From Lineus longissimus (lineage: Eukaryota > Nemertea > Pilidiophora > Heteronemertea > Lineidae), in the NCBI RefSeq assembly GCF_910592395.1, contig NC_088319.1, positions 11,284,001 to 11,348,000 of the forward strand: a stretch of 64,000 nucleotides of DNA, given 5' to 3'. The notes below the pieces were generated by a model that ran no database searches, was not told the DNA's origin, and worked only from the letters and a program-made list of their open reading frames with translations. The stretch's first letter is position 1. Each line of letters starts with the position of its first letter. This document shows positions 1-11,294 of this stretch, piece by piece. Position numbers and translations under genes: made by a program.

Positions 1-2621
1 GTTAATCGCATTATATCACAATGACAAGTTCCTCCATTCTCTTTTAAATGTAGTATTTTCGACTTTAGTCACTAACAATGTGTTTGGTTTATCAACTATT
101 CCGTTGACGTCACGCAGAAGATTAAGCATAGTTACCAAGTTACGGAATAGTGCCATTTTCAAACAGGCACACCACAGAACCGGCTGACATTAACAACTAA
201 TGACTTGCCCCCAAACAGGCTTCAATTTGACATATGTCTGTTGTAATCTATGCTATACCAAACCATGGGCAATATATACTTGTGCTGATATGATGGTGTA
301 TACGAATTCTCAAAGTTTACCATGTTCATTGCGCGACACGAAATCATTGTACATGTATTAATTCCTTTTTGATATTTTTTTTCAAGTTACAGCAAAACGC
401 AAGTGTTCAGCAGTAAGACGATATATGTTGCTCCGAGGGAAGATCATTTATTTATAATGTAATCGCCAATACCCCAAAAGGCTCTGAAATTGTTTACATC
501 CAGCTAATTTTGCCAGAATCCTCTAAGCCTCTTTCAAATCATATAAATGTAGGACAGTGGACTTGTTTTCAAAATTGTTTGAGGTTTGAAAGTGATAGTA
601 CGCCGGCCGTATAAAAACAAAAGTACAATTTCAGAAAGATAAGTATTGTAGGTTATGTGTTATGAAAGGAAATATGTTTCTGGGAGCCAAAAACGTAATT
701 TTACAAAACAGCTATTTTTTAAACAAAATTACAGGCAATTCTGGTCACGGCAAACGCCTTCGATCTCGGGAGTATAGTCATGAAATGTCCAGCGAACTGC
801 CATTTCTTACGGTCGTTTTCATTTCGCAGATTTCGTAGATAATCTCAATTCGTAAAAAAATGTAACGCTAAAATATTCATTTAATGGAACCAACATAAAA
901 ATCGTGAGTAAGAAAATTTCAGTTTCTCTTTAAAGTAGTTTTCGCGCATTGCAAAAACAAGGAGACGTAAAAATTGGTTTACAGGAATGTGGAGTGAAAA
1001 TTGACTGAATCTCGGTTCCCTGTAATTCAATATAAACCTTTCAGTAGTTTTGTCATAGATAGTGTGTTTTCCCCCGGCTTGTTTAGCTTACTACTCTAAT
1101 CTATCTATGCTGTAGCCAGCTGCGAAGCTAGCATCAATATTAATCACCATTTGAACCGCCAGGTGCGAAAAGGTATGTGTATGTTCTAGATTGCGGGTGT
1201 CTGATCATCTCAAGTATCTATTTACACCAGAAATTCAGGAAGTTCAATCAAGAAGCGTTTGAAAATGGTTCCAACAGTCTGGTAATAGGAATACACGTAG
1301 GGAGGATGGATATTATCAAAATACGTTGTTTGTTATCGTGGTGAATTGGAGAGTGATGTTATGTTATTAATAAGGCCTCGAGAGTTTCATCAAACCCATC
1401 AGACATCACGACAAACCGACATCTGATGGAGACGCAAGGCATGACTAGGATGCATGCGGAGACCACGCCATAGGCAGAAATTTTTCCCCAAACTATACAT
1501 AATCATTGCGGGAGAGACCCAAGAGCATTCTGAGGCAATTTTAATGCAATAGTAACGAGATTCGTTACCAAAAGGGGTCTTCACATTGGAAAATGATGTG
1601 CTCGACAACAGGATTTTCGGGCGCATGAGCTCCACAAGATGGGCCATTTTTGTGTAGTATGAAAATATCAACGGCAAATTTGGTGTTATCCCACAGCGTA
1701 TTTTTAAAAACGCACGCGTCGTTTTAGGGGAGCCGACGTAGCACTCCAGGCAGTCCTCAACGTCACAACATATGTAGCCTCATCCATTACAATATCGTTG
1801 TCTCCGAAACATTTTGGTTGACAGGTAACAGGCCAATATCCATTACTTACTCTCGCGGCTCAACGCGAAAGATAAACTTCATTAACGGATTCAGAGGAAC
1901 AAATTATATTTCTTCGCAGATTTGATAATCTACAACTGAAAAGAAATATATCCGTGAATAAGATTTTAGTGCAGAGCATCATTACTTTAATAATTAAACT
2001 CTTATGATTTTATATAAAGTGCTGGAACTTCTCTATAAACCTACACGTGAAACTATATTTTCACCAGAGCTTTTGGCGCGAGATCAGCGACATCTTTTAT
2101 CGTGCCTTGGGGCGTTCCAACCCAATCCCTGGGTCGAGGTTTTAAAACGTGTGGGCCATTAGTAGCTCTGCTTCCTATTGGTCATGAGATATGGCTTCAC
2201 AATGTATTCAACATTGAGCAAGGGTGGATGTTATGATGCTGCCTCTTTACCGTTAATTGGTAAAGTGCACTCTTTACCTAGTTAAATATGTGATTGCTCT
2301 TGGTGTGAGGAAACTTGCCGAGTTTCCGGTGATACGAAACCTGTCATTGAATATCATGAAGTAAAATCTTCTGAGAGTTATAGGGGTACGCCGATCGTAA
2401 TTACTGGTGGTCTAGTCTAATTGTATTTACGCAATGTCACTCCCATTGTCAAGCAAAAGCACACATGCTTCCACCGCGAACTAGAATACTAAATGCAACT
2501 ACTTGAACATGCTGCTCTTTGCATTACAGAGCTAAATTAGAATGCTTTTAATTTCAGGGAACCCAGTTGACAATGCTTCACCAATGAGGTTTTTCATAGC
2601 AGATATCATTTCTCTTTTCAG
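1..2621. other. Non-coding region upstream of the LRR gene
   Basis: No supported coding exon was found. The sequence is AT-rich with frequent stops in all frames. A short open frame on the minus strand around 1.4-1.7 kb resembles no family and has no splice context. The right end looks like the end of a 5' UTR intron: a pyrimidine tract and AG at 2620-2621 lie 22 bases before the LRR start codon. Confidence 0.6.
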
Positions 2622-2643
2622 CTAATCACCAACACATACCAAC

Positions 2644-3879
2644 ATGAAACGGACGATCCTTGACCGTCTCGTGATGCTGCGAGGATACATTTGGTTGGTC
2701 CTAACGCTGTACCTCGTCCACTCCTCTCAGGAAAACGTGAACAGGAACGGCTGTCCCACGCCCTGTAGCTGTACCATCGTACAACTAGTTCAGCCTGACC
2801 AACAGCAAGCCATCGTAGACCTCCAGTGCCAGAATCGAGACATTGACATGATACTCCCGAACTTTCACAGCCTGACGAAATGGGACATGAACTTTACTGT
2901 TGACAAGATACTGCTGGATCAAAATTACATGCGGACCATACCGGCAAACATTTTCAAAGATTTGACAATTCGTTCAATATCCTTTGAAGGCAACCCTTTA
3001 AACTTCGTACACCCCGATGCTTTTGCAGGAACAAGGGGAATAACGGATTTAAATTTCAATGAGTGTAACTTAACCTCAGTGCCAAACATTTTCAAACACG
3101 TGCCTGATATTCAAACATTAGAATTAAGAGGAAATAAGCTAAAGTTTATCGAGAAGGGGTCATTTGAACCTATTTTGAACTTGCGTCTAATCGACCTGTC
3201 GCATAACTTCATCGAAAATTTGGATTTTATCATTAACAGATGCAGTTATACGAAAGCATTCACGAGTATAGTATTAACTGATAATCCGCTTAAGTGTACT
3301 TGTGACGCGTATGAGTTGGTGAAGTCGAGAACAGTTCAGTTAGTAGATGGTGTGTGTGCCGCCCCCAAACTGTTTCAGGGTATGTATATTGGGACGGGCA
3401 CCGCCTTCGATGATGACGAAGACGACAGAGATGCGTTTTCTGTGTACGGTGGACGAACGTGCCAAGACGAATGCCCGCATGCAAGTGGTCTGCGGTTCGA
3501 TTGCTTCCGTTCTATATGGACTAATGGCGCCGATCTAAACTGTTACAAGCGCCCTCTGTGTGTAAACGATAAACTAAAGTGCCAAGGTGGCGCTGTTGCT
3601 AATGTTTATAAAACAACAGACGCTGTTAATTACACAGAACCGGACAGTGGCGACGACGACGATGATGATGATGATGATGATGATGACATTGATGGCAACT
3701 ATTTATCAAAAAATGAAACAAGGATAAAAAATCGGCCATCGTATTTATTAGAAAAGATGAGATTCCAACATGCTGATCATTATAACAAATCTGGTGCTAC
3801 AAACTTGTTTCGGTCAAGTGACCAATCAAGCTGCTTTATGGTAATATTAGCTTCATTTGCATATTGTTCTTTTTTATAG
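2644..3879 (+). CDS. Secreted or GPI-anchored leucine-rich-repeat protein
   Basis: A single coding exon of 411 aa. Residues 1-29 form a signal peptide with a hydrophobic core (YIWLVLTLYLV). A cysteine cluster of LRRNT type follows (C37, C41, C43, then C62 region). About five leucine-rich repeats lie around residues 95-205 (for example LELRGNKLKFIEKGSF and LIDLSHNFIENLDF). An LRRCT-like cap begins at NPLKCTCDAYEL. The C-terminal third has a run of about 15 Asp residues. The last 17 residues are hydrophobic with no basic tail, which fits a GPI-attachment signal better than a receptor TM with a cytoplasmic domain. LRR ectodomains of this kind usually mediate protein binding at the cell surface; the ligand is unknown. 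A likely 5' UTR splice acceptor sits just before the ATG, and an AATAAA lies about 70 bases after the stop. Confidence 0.85.
   Translation: MKRTILDRLVMLRGYIWLVLTLYLVHSSQENVNRNGCPTPCSCTIVQLVQPDQQQAIVDLQCQNRDIDMILPNFHSLTKWDMNFTVDKILLDQNYMRTIPANIFKDLTIRSISFEGNPLNFVHPDAFAGTRGITDLNFNECNLTSVPNIFKHVPDIQTLELRGNKLKFIEKGSFEPILNLRLIDLSHNFIENLDFIINRCSYTKAFTSIVLTDNPLKCTCDAYELVKSRTVQLVDGVCAAPKLFQGMYIGTGTAFDDDEDDRDAFSVYGGRTCQDECPHASGLRFDCFRSIWTNGADLNCYKRPLCVNDKLKCQGGAVANVYKTTDAVNYTEPDSGDDDDDDDDDDDDIDGNYLSKNETRIKNRPSYLLEKMRFQHADHYNKSGATNLFRSSDQSSCFMVILASFAYCSFL
3655..3690 (+). repeat. GAC/GAT trinucleotide repeat encoding poly-Asp
   Basis: An in-frame run of GAC then GAT codons inside the LRR gene encodes the Asp tract. 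Pure GAT units in the second half make it a likely length-variable microsatellite. It lies between the LRRCT-like region and the hydrophobic C-terminus, so it would form an acidic stalk next to the membrane. Confidence 0.85.
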
Positions 3880-3945
3880 AAGTTTATATTTGAATACGAC
3901 AATAGCTACTGTGAACGCGCCTCTGTGCCGCCCACCAACAGCGTC

Positions 3946-3951
3946 AATAAA
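3946..3951 (+). promoter_or_regulatory. Candidate polyadenylation signal AATAAA (LRR gene)
   Basis: Canonical AATAAA about 70 bases after the LRR stop codon, in the same orientation. Position fits a short 3' UTR; not otherwise tested. Confidence 0.45.
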
Positions 3952-5070
3952 ATCATACCACATGCAGGGCAAATAATTTTCTGAGATTTTTGTGAACGAC
4001 ATGTCTCAAGTATAGTCGACTTGATAAGTGAACAGCTGTATGCCGTTTGGCTCAGAGCTATAGCTCCAAGCAACAGGCATAAAAAGCTTTGTCCCTCCAC
4101 AAGTCCGATATCCCACAAGTCCGAATTGAAAGTCATGTAGAAGTTCCTTAAAATTGTGAGAAATTACTGATGTACAGCCATTCCTTTGTAATGTGAGGTC
4201 ATTCCTTGTATATTGATAACGGATATCATGCATCTCTACAAAATTGATACGTTTGCATTTTAACAGCATCAGCTGTCGATCATTGATCATGTTGGCTTAT
4301 TATCTGTTTTTTCGCAAGTGATGACTTGGATATCGTGGTACATGGATTTGCTACCCGTTCCGAGCACCAATTCACCGTGATTGGTTCTCGTTCCCTTTCC
4401 CGTTATCGAATCTATCAATCGGTTTCACTTTCCCGTTCGAGATTCACCAGTGTGCAGTCAGTGTGTCAGCAGCGACTGACGTTTTCTTACGGTTTTCAGT
4501 GTATCGATCGACTGTTAAGTGGCGTAGTACATGTAAGGCCTCTTTATCATGCTGTCGCGATATGTGAAAAGACTTTATACCGTAATTGGTCAATAAAATG
4601 AAGAAAAATATCCTTTACCGCCGAAATGTCCCAAAACTTTGCCATCATTCGTTCGCGATTGAGCCACCGTTGCCTTTGGTGCCACTGTTGCTTGAATAAA
4701 TATTTAGATTTTTGCCGATTGCGACACTCTGCTGGTCTATTTTGGTGCTGTTTATACAATTTTTAAGAGGTGATAGGATGTGTAGACGTATATTGTCTAA
4801 CCTCTAGAATAGAAACAGGCTCCTGATGTTTTAACATATAGCAGGTACAGCCTGACTGCGTTAAATAATACCACTTTTTGGCACTTTCGGAAGTTCAGAA
4901 TGGGTAAAAAGTTAACGGTCCGTGGCAGTGCAGGAACACAGGTTCTCTTGGTACAGGGATATTGCCAGTGGTCATCACCATGATCATCGTGCAATTGATG
5001 TTGCTGACCGCCGTACATCTGGAGTATAGTTTCTTGTTCTTCCACACTTCTTTCTGTACATGTACTGGTA
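3952..5070. other. Convergent intergenic region between the LRR gene and the CUB receptor
   Basis: This separates the 3' ends of two genes on opposite strands and probably contains both 3' UTRs. Imperfect repeats of a CCCGTT-containing word occur around 4350-4450 (ACCCGTTCCGAG, TTCCCGTTATCG, TTCCCGTTCGAG) and resemble the arms of a foldback near 57.4-57.7 kb. No coding exon was recognised. Confidence 0.5.
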
Positions 5071-5352
5071 TCATTTTTGATGGGTCGTCTGTATTTTCTT
5101 TGCAATTGAGGATAATTGTAAATGGTCATATGTATCGTCGTCATTCCCACCTGGATTCTCAATGGACTTCCCCAAGTCAGGCCTATAATGAACTTCAGCT
5201 TTGGCGTCGCCCGAATTGATGTCGGCATACTGGTAGTCTGATGAATTTGGTTCCGAGGATGTAGCGTCTACCACATCAGCGCCATTTTGATCCCATTCGA
5301 CAGTAACGGGATCTGTAGTTTGGGTCAGTGTAGCCACCGCAACAGGCGCTTG
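5071..5352 (-). CDS. In-frame tyrosine-motif extension beyond the TAA of the CUB receptor
   Basis: Directly after the TAA at 5353-5355 (context CAG TAA CAA) the same frame stays open for 93 codons and ends at 5071. The segment keeps the character of the receptor tail: it is acidic and Asn/Ser-rich, and it carries SDYQYADIN, EVHYRPDLG and DTYDHLQLS, all plausible SH2-binding tyrosines. Open, biased sequence in the same frame is unlikely by chance. Explanations are stop-codon readthrough, a nonsense allele or assembly error at one base (CAA to TAA is one transition), or an undetected splice that skips the stop. A GT...AG pair that could remove the stop (about 52 bases) would shift the frame, so I do not favour splicing. 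Confidence 0.5.
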   Translation of the reverse strand, partial: QAPVAVATLTQTTDPVTVEWDQNGADVVDATSSEPNSSDYQYADINSGDAKAEVHYRPDLGKSIENPGGNDDDTYDHLQLSSIAKKIQTTHQK

Positions 5353-8300
5353 TTACTGACTAACATTCGGCAAGGTTGTCTTCGGTGTTCCGGGCGAATT
5401 GGCGCTTATACTGGAGTAACAGTGTCCATCCGAGTCAGTGCCACCCGTAGTAGAGAGCGAGCTCTCAGGTCGGTAGGAAGAACCAACGTCGGAAGGTGCC
5501 AAATCAGGTTGTCGTTTCTTCTTGTTTACCTGAGCGTATACCTGTTCACATGGATCAGCGTGTTCGTCTGGGGAGTCTGGCGCCTGGTTTGCACCGTCGG
5601 TTAGTAGCAAAGGTATCGCTGTCAAGGTCGGTTGCCCTGCTGCTGCTTTGGAACCAATGGCAGGCGCTGTCCGTTGCTTTTTCTTTATGACCTGCGCATA
5701 CACCAAATTCTGTTGAGAGTCGTCGCTTTCATCCACTTCGTCCAGACATGTCAAGAAAGCATCTTTCTTACCAGCAGTAGCACCAATTGCAACATTTCGA
5801 CCGTCCTTTCTCTGGTTGCATTTGTTAACTTTGGCATACACCGCATCGTTCGGAATGGGTTCCTGATTCATCTGGTTAAGAAGTTCATTCTGCAGGGCAG
5901 TTCCCTCACGGCCCTTTAGCACACCTTTACCGGAGTCAGGAAAGGTGGCCGTCGCATAGCCCACCTCGTTTCCTACCGGTCTCGAGATTTCTGCGTACAT
6001 TTCGAACCCCTTCTCTGCGTCGGGGTCGCCGAAGTCATTCTCAGACTCCTGCCCATTGCTTTCGGCGATCTCCGCATAGACGGCATCACCCTCTCTGGTC
6101 GTCAATTCAATTCCTTGGTTCAGGTTTTCTCGACGCCTTCTACTTTTTCGTTTTGCTCTGGAATTACATACATGCGTTTTTTTTATCATGTGAAACATTC
6201 CTAAATTGTAAGCTACAACTAATTTATATCCATGGTATGTTAGTAAATATTTCTGATCTGTATATTCTTTTCAGTTCATTTTATCGAAAAGGGATTTTTA
6301 AAGATGTATTCGTTCTAATTCTGAATAGAGGGCTTCTTGTGACAAAATTAGCTCTCATACATAACCAATGAACTTATCAGATTGCTTCTGCCTAGATGAT
6401 TTTATTCTAACGTCAAATACAGGTACAAGTACAAAGAAACATGTGTCAATAGCGCGAAATACCAGAATAAGAACCAGAAATCAAAGGAAGACTGAGTACT
6501 CATCTTTCTGTACAATTACGTAATTAAAAAATAATAGATTTGCGTTGTAGTATTTTCTATGTAAAATACGATGTAGCTCGGTTTTTTGATAGAATGAATT
6601 CTAAAACACCTTGATTACAATTAACCACAGTATATGGTGTATATTGCACGAGACGCTAATAGTGCCTCGTTTTGACGGCAGTGGTATGGGTTGGTGCATA
6701 AAATCGATAATCAATATAAAAAGAAGTCAACATCATATTTCATTTTTTAGTTTGACGTGTTTTAGAATATAAATTGATACCTCACTGTCCGTATCATGGC
6801 TGAAATTTCGCCCCAAACCTCGGCTGCCGCCTCGGTTTCGGTCTCCATTTTTGCCCCACCCGCGTCGTGTTTCGTGAGACAACCATATAACACATCCAAT
6901 ACCTCAAGTTTGGTATCAATTCAAGAAAGGCATCATTCTGTTTGCAGTCAAGTGCCTTGCCTTCAATAGCAACCCCTGCAAATGCTAGGAGGAAAATTGC
7001 AAGCGAGTACTACTGAACAGACAATTTCAGCGTTTTGTTATTTGTTAATGTCATCATAATTATATTAAACAATACATGTACAATGAAATGTCACTGCGAA
7101 AACGCGGAGTTCTTAATTCATGAAAACCGTCCGGCGTGACGTAGTCACGCGGGAGAAAATGACGTCACACCCAATATGCCAAAGTGGTAATTTTTAGTCA
7201 CGTATTAAACATAGGCAGATCGCATTTTCGGAAGAAATTCAAATGGTTAACTTAATTCAGACTCCTCTGTTACTTACGACAAATAGATCTAGGACAAATG
7301 CGGCAACATCAGATGCCATAAAATCTTGCGGGAGACTTACATGTCTGGGAAGAAGGTTTTTTTTTCTTTCATGTTGCAACATCAGATGCCATAAAATCTT
7401 GCGGGAGACTTACATGTCTGGGAAGAAGTTTTTTTTTCTTTCATGCTGACACGAAGCGACATTCAGTTTGGTTCTAGGTATAACGTCATTGTTTCTCAGG
7501 TGACAGTCTTGCATGCATTATGAATTCCGCGACTTCCGCAGTGAATGTTTTATTGTACAGTTTATAATTAGTATAATCATTATAATATCAACTTACATCA
7601 CGTTAAAATTGTCAGTTCCCCTTTGAATACAACTATTTTAGGTTATTTTTGTCGCAAGCGATCATGATTGAAGGTCGCAGCAATTAAATTCGCTCGTCTG
7701 CCCGGTGCTGTACCTACCTTTTGACAGCGATGATTGTCCCAACAATGATCACAATGAGCACAAGGACACCGCAACTAACTCCTATGACTAAGTTTAAGAT
7801 CGAAGACTCTGTGGAGGGAATAGAAAATAGAGTCGGTAAAACTTGGGCTAATATGCTACTTGGGAGGAAAGTAGGAAATGCGTATGGTACATCATGAACC
7901 GTGTTGGTACATGTATGCCAATACGATATTGGTAGCAATCTGGTCAATATAGGTCAAAATGCATCGTAGACAATTAAAATGATAAGGCGCCTTGCGAGAA
8001 TGCAGTTGATACACTACATGTATATTCGACTCGCTTGCGACTATATCATAATCGACCAGCCGCATCGGAAAGAGCCCTAAGAGGCTGACGCCCTGACCAC
8101 TAGGCCATCGGGACATTTATATTCGAAATTATGCTTCATCAGATTATTCCATATTCTTACCTTGTTTCACGTTGTGCTTGTTAGTTACAATTGTGTCTCC
8201 TATGCTGGTTACCATGATTGTAACGTTCACAAAACCCTGGTCCACCAGTGGTGTGGGCGCTGTGCTTGTGGTGGGTGTGGTTGGTTTTTCTGTGATCAAG

Positions 8301-11294
8301 TCTTTCTCGCTGCAGATGAAGTGCAGTGATGTATTGGCTGAAAGTAAAGGAAAGTAAGGCCAACCATCACATATTGCGTTATTGTAATTCAAAAGGCGTT
8401 ATAAGGGCAATTTTGTCTTAGGCCGTAAACAATCCAAACTCTGGTAGTCCTTATTCCACCGACTTTGTTTCGGGTTTTTGATTTGACCTACATTTTCAAG
8501 GTCACTGAGGTCAAATAGAGTGAATTGGCTTTTTGAGTGTAACTGTGGCACGTTTCTTAACCGCTGAAGTTATGAACTTGCAATTTGGTACACATGACTC
8601 CCTTTGTCATACAACCTCTGACACCGAATTTCGGTCCGATCTGATTCTCGATTTGGACACCAGGAGGCCAAAAATAAAAAAGATAATAATTGCAGTACAT
8701 GTATTTCATTTATTAGTGACTTTTTTCAATAATATTTTTATGTTAGGTACTCTAAGCAAGGATACATCACTTGTCATACCGATTTGGATTACCTACATAC
8801 TTCACATGCTCATATTTCTTAACCTTCCTATTAACCTCCAAATATCTACACGATGAGCACAATGCCCCGTGGCCTTTTCATTTTAGCTAGAACTAATTTT
8901 ATGGTTAGGTTTTACTAATTTCACAGTTGGCGCAATAGGAACTACCAAATTAGTTTGTGTTTTTCCCAAGGTGCATTCTTGTGTGCAGTTCGTTTTTAAC
9001 CGTCGATAGGGAGGGTTTGCAGCAGACGAACGAAGAATTGCGAAAGACGTCATCAATTCCAGCGCAAATTTGATGACGTGAGGCTCGTCATTCTGGGTTA
9101 GGACTTCGTGATGAGTACGAGATATCTCTGAAATCGTCGTGAGGCGTTCGTAAAAAGATTACACGTTTACGAATTCACTTATATATGCCATCACAGGCCA
9201 AATATTCTGGGAAATTACGTAGCTTTTGTAAGCTTACGCCATATTTGTGCGGGGAGTAAAACTACGCGGGAAATAGGAGAAATTCCAGTTGAATATTGGT
9301 GTACTTCGATCAAATTTTCATGCGTGTGTCTCATGATAGTCTGCAGTAAAAACTCAATCGTTTTTCGTCATTTGTCGATCAGCGAAATCAGAAATTACGA
9401 ATCATAATGACGAAGTAGGATTCGGACCTGCGCCGTTCGTCATTCGTCACTGGTGCAAAACTTATCTCAGGCTGGTCTTGCGACCCTTACGAACGACGAA
9501 GTACGAAGTATATTGGTGTCATCAAGTTTCGCGCAAATTCATTATCGCTCCATTCGAGCACCGGCGGCATGTGCAATACAGGGAACAAAAGCACAAGAGC
9601 ATCTGGGGAGGGTAATGCCTTACAAAAAATGCAACACTTACCTTCAACATATATTTCGAACTTTCCTGAGCCTTGCAGCGGCTGAGAAATCGGCCTGATT
9701 TCCATACTGAAGTATCGATGTGTGATCCGTGTCTTCAGATGCGCCCGTGTACTCGATTTTTCAAGCTTCAAGGGGTAAGTGTAGTTATCCCATATCCGAG
9801 TCCATCGTAAGTTTAATTGACTGTGTACCTTCAAGATCTCGGCAGATATATTAGCTGATGAGGCCAGCCTCACGTAGCACGAACAATTTGAAACAGAATT
9901 ATATTTCCAGTATTCTGCTTTGTCGTCTTTAGGGTTCGAGAGAATATATCCATATCCAGTTGGAGAGTGCCTGGTTTCTGTAGTTTTTGAGATACAGGTT
10001 TCTGCTTCAGCTTCAAAGAAAGAAAATGTATTATAGATCGACTTATCTAAAACACCTTGAGTATAATGACTGTAATGTACACATGTTTGCGCCTGATGTG
10101 CCTCGTTTTGACGGCAGCAGTTATGGTACATGTAAGCAATTAACCATAATCGCTTGGGTTGGTTAAAAATATGTCATTTCGCCCAATAACCTACCGTTTA
10201 GCTTCACTCTCGCTGTGATTGGGGAGAAATTCTGAGACACCTGGATTGAGAATGAACCATACTTTACAGCGTAAATGCACTATGCGCCAACGAAGCCTCG
10301 TTTTGAATTCAGCGGTTATGGTTAGGCCACCAGAACTGCTTGGGTTGGTGCAAATTATGGACGCGGTCAAAGGTATTTAAAACCACATTATTCGTTATCT
10401 AATTTGAGATGTTTTAGAATAAAAATTCACACCTCACTGTCGGTATTGGCATAGGTCCAGCTCCATAGCTCGGATAGAGCTGTCTTTTCGCAAAAAATCT
10501 ACAGTTTAGCTTCACTCTCGCGGTGCTTAATGAGAAAGCCAAGACGCCCAGTTCGGTGTCATCAATCCCGGAAACATTACAGACGGCTCTCGCATAGGTA
10601 AAACGATTCAGCGTGGGTCGCATCCACTGAGAATAGGTTGCATGCAGAAATTTCAAGTCTATTTCCAAATTTAAAAGAGCTATTTGTGATAGAGATATAT
10701 TTGTTGGCAAACTGTCTCGTTCCCAAAAGCGACGCTGCACAATATTTCATCTTTGATTTCTTTAGTAGGGAGGAAATATTCCCGAGATACACAAACTGAA
10801 CGGCTTATCCCAAAGGTCATCAGGCCAATCTTGAAAAAATGGACCCACCAAAAGGGCTAAAAACGAGAAACGCAATGAAAGACACCGTGTTTGTCATAGA
10901 TTTGGGATTTCTACACAGACTTTTCATGGATTATTTTGCTTCGGGAAGGTGGGCTTAAATGGCTAACAGTACTGTAAATTATTCCATAGCATCTGACTAT
11001 GCTCCCATCTTGATTACATAGTGCATGTACAAATGTAAGTATTAAGAAGTATGCATCAAGAACTTCAATAATGGACACACAGAGAATCGTTCCAAATTGT
11101 TCAGTGTCACGAACATTCAAGGGAACACAGCCCGGGAACACATGGTGATGGAGTCACGGGGAAACACAGTTTATCTGAATAAGAATCAAACCGAACATCA
11201 TTATATCATAATTTGAGGAAATGAATTCCGAATTAGGCCTACCTGCAAATAAATGCATCAGTATAATGATGCCTCCACCGGACAGCCATTCCAT
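5353..11294 (-). CDS. CUB-domain single-pass receptor with multiple YAxI/V cytoplasmic motifs
   Basis: Five coding exons join with consistent phases: 11292-11243 area (11243..11294), 9642..10010, 8161..8337, 7718..7808 and 5353..6157, giving 1,494 nt and 497 aa. Exon 1 encodes the start and signal peptide (MEWLSGGGIIILMHLFA). Exon 2 (residues 18-140) is a CUB-like beta-sandwich domain with several N-glycosylation sites. Exon 3 is a Thr/Pro-rich stalk. Exon 4 is a TM helix (about 203-227). Exon 5 begins with a basic stop-transfer stretch (RAKRKSRRRR). The 270-residue tail has AVYAEIAE, EMYAEISR, GYATATF, AVYAKVNK, LVYAQVIK, QVYAQVNK and HCYSSIS. LVYAQV fits the ITIM consensus; the others are close SH2-binding variants. 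The family reads as an innate immune or phagocytic type receptor, which is inference. The three extracellular junctions are phase 1, as is usual for shuffled modules. See also the in-frame extension after its stop. Confidence 0.82.
6600..6800. repeat. Dispersed repeat shared with 10.05-10.45 kb
   Basis: Words such as TAAAACACCTTGA, GTGCCTCGTTTTGACGGCAG and TTTTAGAATA...CCTCACTGTC recur in the same order at 10047-10115 and 10400-10445. Both blocks lie in introns of the CUB receptor, one beside its CUB exon. This may be a segmental copy of the CUB exon neighbourhood or an unclassified mobile element. Confidence 0.55.
7303..7447. repeat. Tandem duplication, 2 x about 73 bp
   Basis: Two adjacent, nearly identical copies run from GCAACATCAGATGCC to the poly-T/CTTTCATG end. 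The second copy begins at 7376. It lies in an intron of the CUB receptor and is a recent duplication by its high identity. Confidence 0.9.
8040..8118 (-). mobile_element. tRNA-derived SINE fragment
   Basis: On the minus strand the sequence has a tRNA-like A box (TGGCCTAGTGGTCAGGGCG) followed about 40 bases later by a degenerate B box (GGTCGATTATG). A matching acceptor stem is absent and the spacing region is not a clean cloverleaf, so a SINE or tRNA pseudogene is more likely than a functional tRNA. It lies in a CUB-receptor intron. Confidence 0.5.
10190..10740 (-). pseudogene. Decayed or alternative CUB-like exon copies
   Basis: Two stretches look like ends of extra CUB exons. At about 10197-10270 a short open segment ends SFSIQVSQNFSPITARVKLN followed by a GTAGGT donor. 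At about 10500-10740 a longer open segment ends LAFSLSTARVKLN followed by GTAGAT. The shared ARVKLN end shows that they are related to each other, and both end in a hydrophobic strand like the functional CUB exon (GKFEIYVEG). The longer copy cannot be read cleanly in one frame from a phase-1 acceptor, because the plausible start CSVAFGNETVC runs into a stop. Either these are dead duplicates or they belong to alternative isoforms. Confidence 0.4.

Noticed and set aside
8533-8856. 107-codon open frame in a CUB-receptor intron
   Set aside because: AT-rich, no family resemblance, and opposite in strand to the gene whose intron holds it.
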